Of a stretch of 64,000 bases of DNA, positions 38,321-46,532 are shown piece by piece. Made by a program: the position numbers and the translations under genes. The stretch's first letter is position 1. Every line of letters begins with the position of its first letter. The stretch spans positions 372,001 through 436,000 of the forward strand of contig JAHCKM010000004.1 in NCBI GenBank assembly GCA_026125795.1, read 5' to 3'. Below the pieces are notes generated by a model. It was not told where the DNA came from. It saw only the letters and a list, made by a program, of their open reading frames with translations, and searched no databases. This stretch comes from Burkholderiaceae bacterium. Its GTDB lineage: Bacteria; Pseudomonadota; Gammaproteobacteria; Burkholderiales; Burkholderiaceae_C.

Positions 38321-40126
38321 ATGAAGAAATGGCTGTTCGTCTTGTTTGCGGCACTCGCCTGCGCCGGCTCAGCGCAGAGCGCCGAGCGCAAGGTGCTGCG
38401 TTTGGCCTTCACCAAGGCCGAAACCAGTTTCGACCCGGCGCGCATCGTCGACCTGTATTCGCGCACCGTCACGGCCCACATCTTCGAGGCGCCGCTCACC
38501 TACGACCACCTGGCGCGTCCATTCAAGCTCAAGCTGCTCACCGCCGAATCGATGCCGGAGCATTCGCCGGACTATCGGGTGTGGACGATCAAGATCCGGC
38601 CCGGCATCTACTTCGCCGACGATCCGGCCTTCAAGGGGCAAAGGCGCGAGCTGGTGGCGGCCGATTACGTCTACCAGATCAAGCGCATCGCCGATCCGAA
38701 GAACAAGAGTCCGGTGGTGGCGAGCGTGCTCGAGACCAAGTACATCGGCCTCAACGCACTGCGCGACGAGGCGGTGAAGAACAACAAGCCGTTCGACTAC
38801 GACAAGCCGATCGCAGGGTTGTCGGCGCCGGATCGCTACACGCTGCGCATCGAGTTGGAGGAGCCGCGGCCGGGTTACACCGAGTCGTTCGCCGGCTCCG
38901 ACCTGCTCGGAGCGGTGGCGCGCGAGGTTGTGGAGCACTACGGCGACCAGATCGACGCCCACCCCGTGGGCACCGGGCCGTTCAAGCTGAAGAGCTGGCG
39001 GCGCTCGTCGGAGATCGTGCTCGAGCGCAACCCGCAGTACCGCGAGCGGTACTACGACGCCGAACCGGCACCCGACGACAAGGCCGGCCAGGCCATCCTC
39101 GCCAAGCTCAAGGGCAAGCGCCTGCCGATGGTCGACGAGGTGCGCGTGGCGATCATCGAACAGAGCCAGCCAATGTGGCTGTCATTCCTCAATACCGAGG
39201 TCGATGGGCTGGTCACCAACGCCGGGCGCGTGCCCCCCGACTTTCTCGGCATCGCGATGCCGGGCGGCAAGCTGGCGCCGTTTCTCGCCAAGCGCGGCAT
39301 CCAGGGTTTGCGCAACGTCAACCCGGATTCCGGCCTCGCGTACTTCAACATGGAAGACTCAGTGGTAGGCGGCTACACGCCGGAGAAGATCGCGTTGCGG
39401 CGCGCGATCAGTCTGGCCTACGACGTCGACTTCGAGATCCGCAACATCCGGCGCGGCGGCATCCGCGCGCAATCTCCCGTGGTGCCGCACACCGTCGGCT
39501 ACGACCCGAAGTTCAAGAGCGAGATGGGCGACTACGACCCGGCGCGCGCCAAGGCGCTGCTCGACCTCTACGGCTATCTCGACCGCAACAACGACGGCTG
39601 GCGCGAGCTGCCTGACGGCAAGCCGCTGACCATCGAGATGGCGAGCCAACCCGACGACCTGTCGCGCAAGTTCGACGAGTTGTGGAAGAAGAACCTCAAC
39701 GCAGTCGGCATCCGCATCGTCTTCAGGCAGGCGCAGTGGCCGGAGAACCTGAAGGCCGCACGGGCAGGCAAGCTGCAGTTCTGGCAACTCGGCTCATCGG
39801 CCGCCTCCTCCGATGGCCAGGGTGCTCTGGGTCGTCTGTACGGTCCGCAGGCGGCCAGCCAGAACCTGGCGCGCTTCAAGCACGCTGAGTTCGACAAGAT
39901 CTACCAGCGCATGCGCGAGATCCCCGACGGACCCGAGCGCGAGGCCCTGTTCCTCAAGGCCAAGCAGATCGCGGTGGCCTACATGCCCTACAAGCACACC
40001 GCTCACCGCATGGAGGCCGACCTGCTGCACGGGTGGGTGGTCGGGTACCGCCGCCCGCTGTTCTGGCAGGAGTGGTGGCACATGGTCGACATCGACACCG
40101 ACCGGCAGGCCGAGCTGCTGCACTGA
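38321..40126 (+). CDS. SBP_bac_5 solute-binding protein 4 of 4
   Basis: 601 aa with signal peptide KKWLFVLFAALACAGSAQSA. Family motifs are KAETSFDPARIVDLYSRTVT, AHPVGTGPFKLKSWRRSSE and YGYLDRNNDGWRELPDG. A TTG two codons upstream is also possible. It is followed within 2 bases by acetoacetyl-CoA synthetase, so the cluster may link ligand uptake to use of a ketogenic compound, though that is inference only. Confidence 0.9.
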   Translation: MKKWLFVLFAALACAGSAQSAERKVLRLAFTKAETSFDPARIVDLYSRTVTAHIFEAPLTYDHLARPFKLKLLTAESMPEHSPDYRVWTIKIRPGIYFADDPAFKGQRRELVAADYVYQIKRIADPKNKSPVVASVLETKYIGLNALRDEAVKNNKPFDYDKPIAGLSAPDRYTLRIELEEPRPGYTESFAGSDLLGAVAREVVEHYGDQIDAHPVGTGPFKLKSWRRSSEIVLERNPQYRERYYDAEPAPDDKAGQAILAKLKGKRLPMVDEVRVAIIEQSQPMWLSFLNTEVDGLVTNAGRVPPDFLGIAMPGGKLAPFLAKRGIQGLRNVNPDSGLAYFNMEDSVVGGYTPEKIALRRAISLAYDVDFEIRNIRRGGIRAQSPVVPHTVGYDPKFKSEMGDYDPARAKALLDLYGYLDRNNDGWRELPDGKPLTIEMASQPDDLSRKFDELWKKNLNAVGIRIVFRQAQWPENLKAARAGKLQFWQLGSSAASSDGQGALGRLYGPQAASQNLARFKHAEFDKIYQRMREIPDGPEREALFLKAKQIAVAYMPYKHTAHRMEADLLHGWVVGYRRPLFWQEWWHMVDIDTDRQAELLH

Positions 40127-40127
40127 G

Positions 40128-42179
40128 ATGTCGCTGCCCGAAGCCCAGATCACCCGGTTCCGGCGCTTCCTGCGCGATACACAAGGCCTCGAGTTCGACA
40201 CCTACGACGCGCTGTGGCGCTGGTCGGTGACGGACCTGGAGGCGTTCTGGCGTTCGATCTGGGAGTTCTTCGACGTCCGCTCGCCGACGCGCTGGACGCG
40301 CGTGCTCTCGAGCCATCAAATGCCTGGCGCGCGCTGGTTCGAGGGCGCCCAGGTCAACTATGCGCAACAGGTGCTGCGCCACGTCGAAGAAGCCCATGCG
40401 GGCGGACACGCGGCGATCCTGTTCGCCGACGAGGCGCTGCTGGCGCAAGGGCGCATCGAGACGCTGTCGTGGCCCGACCTGCGGCGCCAGGTGGCTGCAT
40501 GCGCCGCCGCGCTGCGGCGCCAGGGCGTACGACGCGGCGACCGCGTCTGCGCCTACCTGCCGAACCGGCCCGAGACCGCTGCGGTGTTTCTCGCGTGCGC
40601 GAGCATCGGCGCGATCTGGTCGATCTGCTCGCCCGACATGGGCCCGGTGGCAGTGCTTGACCGCTTTCGCCAGATCGAGCCCAAGGTCTTGATCGCCTGC
40701 GACGGCTACCGCTACGGCGGTGCGGCGCACGACCGGCGCGGCGTGCTGCGCGAGCTGGTCGAGCAGTTGCCGAGCGTGCAGCACCTGGTGCTGCAGTCGT
40801 TGCTGGGCACCCCAGCCGATGTCGGCGGCGTGCTGCCGGCGCGCTGCGCGGTACACGCGCTGCCCGCCTGGCTGCAGGGCGATGTCGCGTTCGAGCCCGA
40901 ATGGCTGCCATTCGACCATCCGCTGTGGGTGGTGTATTCCAGCGGCACCACCGGCTTGCCCAAGCCGATCGTGCACAGCCACGGCGGCGTGATGCTCGAG
41001 GGCCTGAAGCTGATGACCCTGCACAACAACATCGCGCCGTCGGCCGTCAGCGGGGATCGCTTCCACTGGTACTCGAGCACCGGCTGGATCATGTGGAACT
41101 GCCAGATCGGCGCGCTGCTCGGCGGCACCACGATCTGCCTGTTCGACGGCAGCCCCGCGGGTCCGTCGAAGGCGCCCGACTGGACCACGCTGTGGCGCTT
41201 CGTGGCGCTCACGCGCACCAGCTTCTTCGGCGCCGGCGCCGCGTTCTACGCGTCGTGCCTCAAGGCCGGGGTGTCGCCGAAAGACGTGGCCGACCTGTCT
41301 GCGCTGCGTGGGATCGGCTCCACCGGGTCGCCGCTCGCCCACGAGTGCTACCGCTGGGTCTGGGATCACTGCCCCAAGGTCGACGGCCGCGACATCTGGC
41401 TCACGCCGATGAGCGGCGGCACCGACTTCGCCGGCGCCTTCATCGCCGGGCTGCCCACGCTGCCGATGGTCGAAGGCGAGATGCAATGCCGCTGCCTCGG
41501 CGCGGCCGTGGAGGCCTGGAGCGAGCCCGACGCAAACGGCCGCGGCCGCAGCCTGATCGACGAGGTCGGCGAGCTGGTCTGCACCCAGCCGATGCCGTCG
41601 ATGCCGCTGTACCTGTGGGGCGACCACGATGGCTCGCGCCTGAACGACAGCTATTTCGACATGTACCCCGGCGTCTGGCGCCACGGCGACTGGATCCGCA
41701 TCGTGCCGCACCCCGAGAGCGGCGCGGCCGGCGCGATCATCTACGGGCGCAGCGACGCCACCATCAACCGGCACGGCGTGCGCATGGGCACGTCGGAGCT
41801 GTACCGCGCCGTTGAAGCGCTGCCCGAGGTGCTCGACAGCCTGGTTGTCGACCTCGAATACCTCGGCCGCGAGAGCTGGATGCCGCTGTTCGTGGTGCTG
41901 CGCGAGGGCCACGCGCTCGACGACGCACTGACCCAGCGCATCAAGGCTGCGGTGCGTGCCGCGCTGTCGCCGCGCCACGTGCCGAACCACGTGTTCCAGG
42001 TCGCGGCGATCCCACGCACGCTGTCGGGCAAGAAGATGGAACTGCCGGTCAAGAAGCTGCTGATGGGCGCCGACCCGGCGAGTGTGCTCAAGCGCGACGC
42101 GATGGCCAACGCCGACAGCGTGGATTGGTTCATCGAACTGGCGCACCAACGGGGAATAAACCCTGCCGAGCCCGCGTAA
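40128..42179 (+). CDS. acetoacetate--CoA ligase
   Basis: 683 aa. Activates acetoacetate to acetoacetyl-CoA. ANL motifs WVVYSSGTTGLPKPIVHSHG, the acetoacetyl-CoA synthetase block FHWYSSTGWIMWNCQIGALL, GGTDFAGAFIAGLPTLPMVE, YGRSDATINRHGVRMGTSE and C-terminal lysine RTLSGKKMELPVKK. Length and N-terminal MPGARWFEGAQVNYAQQVLR region match the family. It lies directly behind the four binding-protein genes. It could serve ketone-body or hydroxybutyrate use. Confidence 0.93.
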   Translation: MSLPEAQITRFRRFLRDTQGLEFDTYDALWRWSVTDLEAFWRSIWEFFDVRSPTRWTRVLSSHQMPGARWFEGAQVNYAQQVLRHVEEAHAGGHAAILFADEALLAQGRIETLSWPDLRRQVAACAAALRRQGVRRGDRVCAYLPNRPETAAVFLACASIGAIWSICSPDMGPVAVLDRFRQIEPKVLIACDGYRYGGAAHDRRGVLRELVEQLPSVQHLVLQSLLGTPADVGGVLPARCAVHALPAWLQGDVAFEPEWLPFDHPLWVVYSSGTTGLPKPIVHSHGGVMLEGLKLMTLHNNIAPSAVSGDRFHWYSSTGWIMWNCQIGALLGGTTICLFDGSPAGPSKAPDWTTLWRFVALTRTSFFGAGAAFYASCLKAGVSPKDVADLSALRGIGSTGSPLAHECYRWVWDHCPKVDGRDIWLTPMSGGTDFAGAFIAGLPTLPMVEGEMQCRCLGAAVEAWSEPDANGRGRSLIDEVGELVCTQPMPSMPLYLWGDHDGSRLNDSYFDMYPGVWRHGDWIRIVPHPESGAAGAIIYGRSDATINRHGVRMGTSELYRAVEALPEVLDSLVVDLEYLGRESWMPLFVVLREGHALDDALTQRIKAAVRAALSPRHVPNHVFQVAAIPRTLSGKKMELPVKKLLMGADPASVLKRDAMANADSVDWFIELAHQRGINPAEPA

Positions 42180-42187
42180 GCCTGTGG

Positions 42188-42421
42188 TGTGGACCCCCAA
42201 GCTCACTCCGTTCGCTGCTCCTCGAGGGGGCGTTCAGTCGGCTCGGGAGCGGCCCTGCGCCGACTTGTGGACCCCCAAGCTCACTCCGTTCGCTGCCCCC
42301 CGAGGGGGCGCTCAGTCGGCTCGGGAGCGGCCCTGCGCCGACTTGTGGACCCCCGAGCTCACTCCGTTCGCTGCCCCCCGAGGGGGCGCTCAGTCGGCTC
42401 GGGAGCGGCCCAGCGCCGACT
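42188..42421. repeat. three tandem copies of a 78-bp repeat
   Basis: Copies start at 42188, 42266 and 42344 with exactly 78-base period, each with TGTGGACCCCC, AGCTCACTCCGTTCGCTG, palindromic core CCCCCCGAGGGGG (CTCCTCGAGGGGG in copy 1), and TCAGTCGGCTCGGGAGCGGC. The length is a multiple of three and one frame is open throughout into the sigma gene. The core resembles that of the repeats at 31535-31681. Confidence 0.9.
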
Positions 42422-42424
42422 GAT

Positions 42425-42958
42425 GTGCAAGCCGACGACGTGTTCCGCCAGCAGCTGCTCGGGGTGATCCCGCGCCTGCGGCGCTACGCGCGCTCGCTGG
42501 TGTTCGACGGGGCGGCGGCCGACGATCTGGTGCAAACGACCTTGGAACGTGCACTCGCCCATTGGCATCAGTTCGACCAGCGGCGTGACCTGCTGGTGTG
42601 GGTGCTGTCGATCGCGCACAACGCGCACCTCGACCAGCGCCGTCGCGACGCGCGGCTGCAGGTGGTGGACCCTGAGCGCGCCAGCGCCGACCAGGATGCG
42701 CTCGGCGGCGATCCCGGCGTGGACGTGGGTCTGCGCATCGACCTCGTGCATGCGCTGGCGCGCCTGTCGCCCGAGCAGCGCGAGCCGCTGCTGCTGGTCT
42801 CGGTGGAGCAGCTCACCTACGCCGAGTGCGCCGAGGTGCTGCGCATCCCGGTGGGCACGGTCATGTCGCGCGTGTCGCGCGCGCGCGCCACGCTGCGGCA
42901 GTTTCTCGATGGCAGTGCGCGCTCGCCGGCAGCAGGCCACTTGAGGCGGGTCATATGA
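42425..42958 (+). CDS. ECF-type RNA polymerase sigma factor
   Basis: 177 aa from GTG 42425. Sigma region 2 (RYARSLVFDGAAADDLVQTT, about residues 17-36) and region 4 helix-turn-helix (QLTYAECAEVLRIPVGTVMS, about residues 127-146) are clear. The open frame runs upstream through the 78-bp repeats, but a start inside them is not credible by family length. Its stop overlaps the anti-sigma start (ATGA), the usual sigma/anti-sigma coupling. Confidence 0.9.
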   Translation: MQADDVFRQQLLGVIPRLRRYARSLVFDGAAADDLVQTTLERALAHWHQFDQRRDLLVWVLSIAHNAHLDQRRRDARLQVVDPERASADQDALGGDPGVDVGLRIDLVHALARLSPEQREPLLLVSVEQLTYAECAEVLRIPVGTVMSRVSRARATLRQFLDGSARSPAAGHLRRVI

Positions 42959-43794
42959 ACGCCGCGGCCCAACGCCCGGACGACGCGCTGCTGTCCGCCT
43001 GGCTCGACGGCGAGGTGGAAGGCGCCGATTGCGCACGCGTGCAGGCGTGGTTGCAGGAGCACCCGGAGGACGCCGCCCTGGTGCGGCTGTGGGCCGCCGA
43101 CCGCGACGCCTTGCGCGCGCGTTTCTCGCCGACGCTCGACGAACCGATCCCGGAGCGCTTGACGCAAGCCGTGTGGCGCCGCGGCGGCGCGCGCCGCGGG
43201 CTCGCGTGGAGCGGCTGGGGGCAGGCAGTGGCGGCGGTGGCGCTGCTCGCGATCGGTGCGGTCATCGGTGCGCTGTGGCGCGGCGGCACGGCGCTCGAGC
43301 CGGTGGCCGGCAATGGCCAGAGCTGGACGCAGCGCGCTGCGGTGGCGCACGCCGTGTATGCGCCCGAGGTGCGCCATCCAGTGGAGGTCAACGTGCGCGA
43401 AGGCGACGCCGCGCAGCAGCGCGAGCAGGAAGCGCATCTGTCGCGCTGGCTGACGCGGCGGCTGTCGGTGCCGGTGAAATGCTTCGATCTGCGCGAGCAG
43501 GGCTTCGAGCTGGTGGGCGGCCGCCTGTTGCCCGATGCGGGCGGCCCGAGCGCGCAGCTGATGTACCAGGACGCGATGGGCATGCGTGTCACGGTGTACC
43601 TGCGCAAGGCCGCGGAGCAGGATGCCCCGGCCGCGTTCAGCTATGAACGCCGGGGCGACTTGGGCATGTTCTATTGGGTCGAGGGTCGCAGCGGTTTTGC
43701 GCTGGTGGGCCCCCTGTCGCGCGAACGACTGCTGGCCCTCGCGCAGGCGATCGCCCGGCAGGATCAGGCGCCGGCCGGCACACCGGCGCGCTGA
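42955..43794 (+). CDS. anti-sigma factor, transmembrane
   Basis: 279 aa. N-terminal cytosolic domain with WLDGEVEGADCARVQAWLQE resembling anti-sigma zinc-finger-like regions (the HxxxCxxC pattern is incomplete), one transmembrane helix at about residues 90-108 (AVAAVALLAIGAVIGALW), then a periplasmic domain. Translationally coupled to the sigma gene, so it likely holds it at the membrane until an envelope signal arrives. Confidence 0.85.
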   Translation: MNAAAQRPDDALLSAWLDGEVEGADCARVQAWLQEHPEDAALVRLWAADRDALRARFSPTLDEPIPERLTQAVWRRGGARRGLAWSGWGQAVAAVALLAIGAVIGALWRGGTALEPVAGNGQSWTQRAAVAHAVYAPEVRHPVEVNVREGDAAQQREQEAHLSRWLTRRLSVPVKCFDLREQGFELVGGRLLPDAGGPSAQLMYQDAMGMRVTVYLRKAAEQDAPAAFSYERRGDLGMFYWVEGRSGFALVGPLSRERLLALAQAIARQDQAPAGTPAR

Positions 43795-43837
43795 GCGGCC
43801 CGCGGGTGGGCGCGGGCCGGTTCCCTAGAATCGGCCG

Positions 43838-45433
43838 ATGCCGACGCTGCCTGTGGCCGCCGCACGTGCGCGTTCGCGCGTGGCCGCCGCACACCGATTG
43901 TTCGTCGTCATGGTGCTCGGCTTTGCGTCGGGCCTGCCGCTGGCGCTGACCGGCCAGGCGTTGCAGGCCTGGTTGAGCGTGGAGGGCATCGACATCGCGA
44001 CCATCGGCTTCCTGAGCCTGGTCGGCCTGCCGTACACGTTCAAGTTCCTGTGGGCGCCGTTGATGGACCGCTTCGAGCTGTTGCCGCAGCTCGGCCGCCG
44101 GCGCGGCTGGCTGGTGGTGACGCAGCTCGGGCTTGCGCTGACGTTGCTGCTGCTGGCCGCGACGCCGCCGAAGCAGTCGCTGCAGGCCTTTGCGCTGCTG
44201 GCGCTCGCGGTGGCTTTCGTGTCGGCGTCGCAGGACGTGGTGATCGATGCCTATCGAACCGATCTACTGCCCGCCAGCGAGCGCGGCCTCGGCTCGTCGC
44301 TGAACGTGCTGGGCTACCGGCTGGCCATGATCGTGTCGGGCGGCGTTGCGCTGATCTGGACCGATCCGACGCAAGGCGGCGGCTGGACCTGGAGCGAGGT
44401 CTACCGCACGATGGCCTGGCTGATGGTCGGCGGCGCGGGGTTCTCGCTGCTGGCGCTGCCGCGGCTGGCGCCGCTGCAAGGGCCGCGCCCGGTGGCGCGC
44501 AACGACGTGTTCGGCTTTCTTGCCGTGCTCGCCGCGGTGGCGCTGGGCTATGTGCTGACGCGCGAGTACGGCGCGGCCATCGCGCGCATCATGCTGTCGC
44601 CGTGGCTGGCGGGCAGCACGCTGAGCCCGGCGCTGCAGGCGCGCTGGATCGATCTGGCCACGCTGCTGCTCGGCATCGCGTTCACGCTGCCGCTGGCAGC
44701 CTTCGCGGCCCGCAAGGCGCGCTTTCAAACGCTGCTGTCGGGCTTGTCCAACTACTTCGCGCAGCCCGGCGCAGCGGGCTTCCTGGTGTTCATCGTGCTG
44801 TACAAGCTCGGCGACGCGTTTGCCGGCTCGCTGATGACGCCGTTTCTGCTGCAGGCCATGGCCTACAGCTCGGCCGAAGTCGGCGTGGTCAACAAGATCA
44901 TCGGGCTGTGGCTGACGATCGGCGGCGCGCTGCTCGGCGGCGCACTGATGCTCAAGCTCGGGCTTTGGCGCGCGCTGATGTTGTTCGGCGTGCTGCAGAT
45001 GGCCAGCAACGTCGGGTTCTGGTGGCTGGCCAGCGTCGGGAAGGGCCAACTGCCGGGTCTGACGATTCCCGCCTTCGACCTCGGCATCGTGGAGCTGGCG
45101 CAGGCCACGCCCGTCGACGGTGGCCTGCTGCTGGTGATCGCCGCCGAGAACATCTCCGGCGGCATGGGCACGGCGGCGTTCGTGGCGCTGCTGATGGCGC
45201 TGTGCAACCAGCGGTTCACCGCCACCCAGTTCGCGCTGCTGAGCGCATTTGCGTCGGTCGGCCGCGTGTGGGTGGGACCGCTGGCCGGTGTGCTGGCCGA
45301 GGCCATCGGCTGGCCGACCTTCTTCATCGTCTCCACCGTGCTGGCGGCGCCGGCGCTGCTGATGTTGTGGTGGATGCGCTCGCCGGTGCTCGCCCTGGAG
45401 CCGCCGCCGCGCACGGGCGCGGTCGACGACTGA
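43838..45433 (+). CDS. ampG: AmpG-like muropeptide MFS transporter
   Basis: 531 aa, about 12-14 transmembrane helices. MFS proteins of the AmpG type import anhydro-muropeptides for cell-wall recycling. Family motifs GFASGLPLALTGQALQAWLS, PYTFKFLWAPLMDRFELLP and the ASQDVVIDAYRTDLL segment. It is longer than E. coli AmpG (about 490 aa). Stand-alone promoter possible, 43 bases after the anti-sigma gene. Confidence 0.85.
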   Translation: MPTLPVAAARARSRVAAAHRLFVVMVLGFASGLPLALTGQALQAWLSVEGIDIATIGFLSLVGLPYTFKFLWAPLMDRFELLPQLGRRRGWLVVTQLGLALTLLLLAATPPKQSLQAFALLALAVAFVSASQDVVIDAYRTDLLPASERGLGSSLNVLGYRLAMIVSGGVALIWTDPTQGGGWTWSEVYRTMAWLMVGGAGFSLLALPRLAPLQGPRPVARNDVFGFLAVLAAVALGYVLTREYGAAIARIMLSPWLAGSTLSPALQARWIDLATLLLGIAFTLPLAAFAARKARFQTLLSGLSNYFAQPGAAGFLVFIVLYKLGDAFAGSLMTPFLLQAMAYSSAEVGVVNKIIGLWLTIGGALLGGALMLKLGLWRALMLFGVLQMASNVGFWWLASVGKGQLPGLTIPAFDLGIVELAQATPVDGGLLLVIAAENISGGMGTAAFVALLMALCNQRFTATQFALLSAFASVGRVWVGPLAGVLAEAIGWPTFFIVSTVLAAPALLMLWWMRSPVLALEPPPRTGAVDD

Positions 45434-45502
45434 CGGCGCCGCCTGTGCGGCCTGCCTAGAATTGCCGGAACCCGGCACGCCGTGTGCCCTCGAAAGACCG
45501 TG

Positions 45503-46417
45503 ATGAGCAGCGAACTGACGGTTCACGCCACGATCGACGCGCCCGCGTTGGCCCACGGCCGGCGTTGCCGCTGCGCGCTGCACGGCCGTCGGCTGTTCAC
45601 CGGCGGCTTGCTGGCGGCTGCCGCGCTGCCGGGCACGGCGCTGGCGCAGATCCCCGAGTGCAAGCGCTCGAGCTTCACCAAGGTGGTGTCGGCCGAGCAG
45701 CTCGAACAGGCGGCCAACCAGCAATACCGCCAGATGCTGCAGCAGGCGCAGAGCAAGAAGGCGCTCGGCCCGAAGGACCACCCGCAGGTGGTGCGGCTGC
45801 GCACCATCGCCGAGCGCATGGTCCCGTACACGGCCGACTGCAATGCCGACGCACGCAACTGGAAGTGGGAGGTCAACCTGCTCGGCTCGCAGGAGCTCAA
45901 CGCCTTCTGCATGCCGGGCGGCAAGATCGCCTTCTATTACGGCATCCTCAGCAAGCTGCAGCTCGACGACGACGAGGTGGCCGCTATCATGGGCCACGAG
46001 GTCTCGCATGCGCTGCTGGAGCACGCGCGCGAGCGCATGGGCAAGACCACCGCCACGCGCCTGGGCATCGAGCTCGGCGCCGCGCTGTTCGGGCTGGGCA
46101 ATGCCGGCCGCATGGCCGGGGATCTTGGCGGCCAGCTGCTGACGCTGAAGTTCAGCCGCGACGACGAGTCCGAAGCCGACGCGCTCGGGCTGATTCTCGC
46201 GGCCAAATCCGGCTACAACCCGCGTGCCGGCGTCACGCTGTGGCAGAAGATGCTGCAGGCCAGCAAGGGCGCGCCGCCGCAATGGCTCAGCACCCACCCG
46301 TCGGGCGAAGCCCGCATCCGCGAGATCGAGAACCGGCTGTCGGTGGTGGAGCCGATCTACGCGTCGGCGCAAAAGCCGCCGCAGCGGTTTGGGCCGCCAC
46401 CCAAATCGGCCAGCTGA
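45503..46417 (+). CDS. M48 family zinc metallopeptidase
   Basis: 304 aa. Zinc motif HEVSH at residues 165-169 within IMGHEVSHALLEH and a distal glutamate in DDESEADALGL. The N-terminus has GRRLFTGGLLAAAALPGTALA, a twin-arginine-like signal, so the enzyme is probably periplasmic. ATG at 45503 is chosen; GTG at 45482 would extend it. Loip/BepA-like quality control of outer-membrane proteins is a plausible role. Confidence 0.9.
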   Translation: MSSELTVHATIDAPALAHGRRCRCALHGRRLFTGGLLAAAALPGTALAQIPECKRSSFTKVVSAEQLEQAANQQYRQMLQQAQSKKALGPKDHPQVVRLRTIAERMVPYTADCNADARNWKWEVNLLGSQELNAFCMPGGKIAFYYGILSKLQLDDDEVAAIMGHEVSHALLEHARERMGKTTATRLGIELGAALFGLGNAGRMAGDLGGQLLTLKFSRDDESEADALGLILAAKSGYNPRAGVTLWQKMLQASKGAPPQWLSTHPSGEARIREIENRLSVVEPIYASAQKPPQRFGPPPKSAS

Positions 46418-46532
46418 AGCCCAGCCGAGCAGGCCCTGCACCAAAGTGGCCTCGGGGTTTCACCGAGGCTGGTGACCGGTCTTTGTCGCCGCGACGCCTT
46501 GCGGTTGCCGGCATGGCGCTGCATCCACCAGA

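Noticed and set aside
42188-42421. CRISPR array
   Set aside because: Repeats are 78 bases, directly adjacent, and there are no spacers or cas genes.
42125-42958. 277-residue sigma factor starting in the 78-bp repeats
   Set aside because: The extra N-terminus is only the translated repeat; family length fits GTG at 42425.
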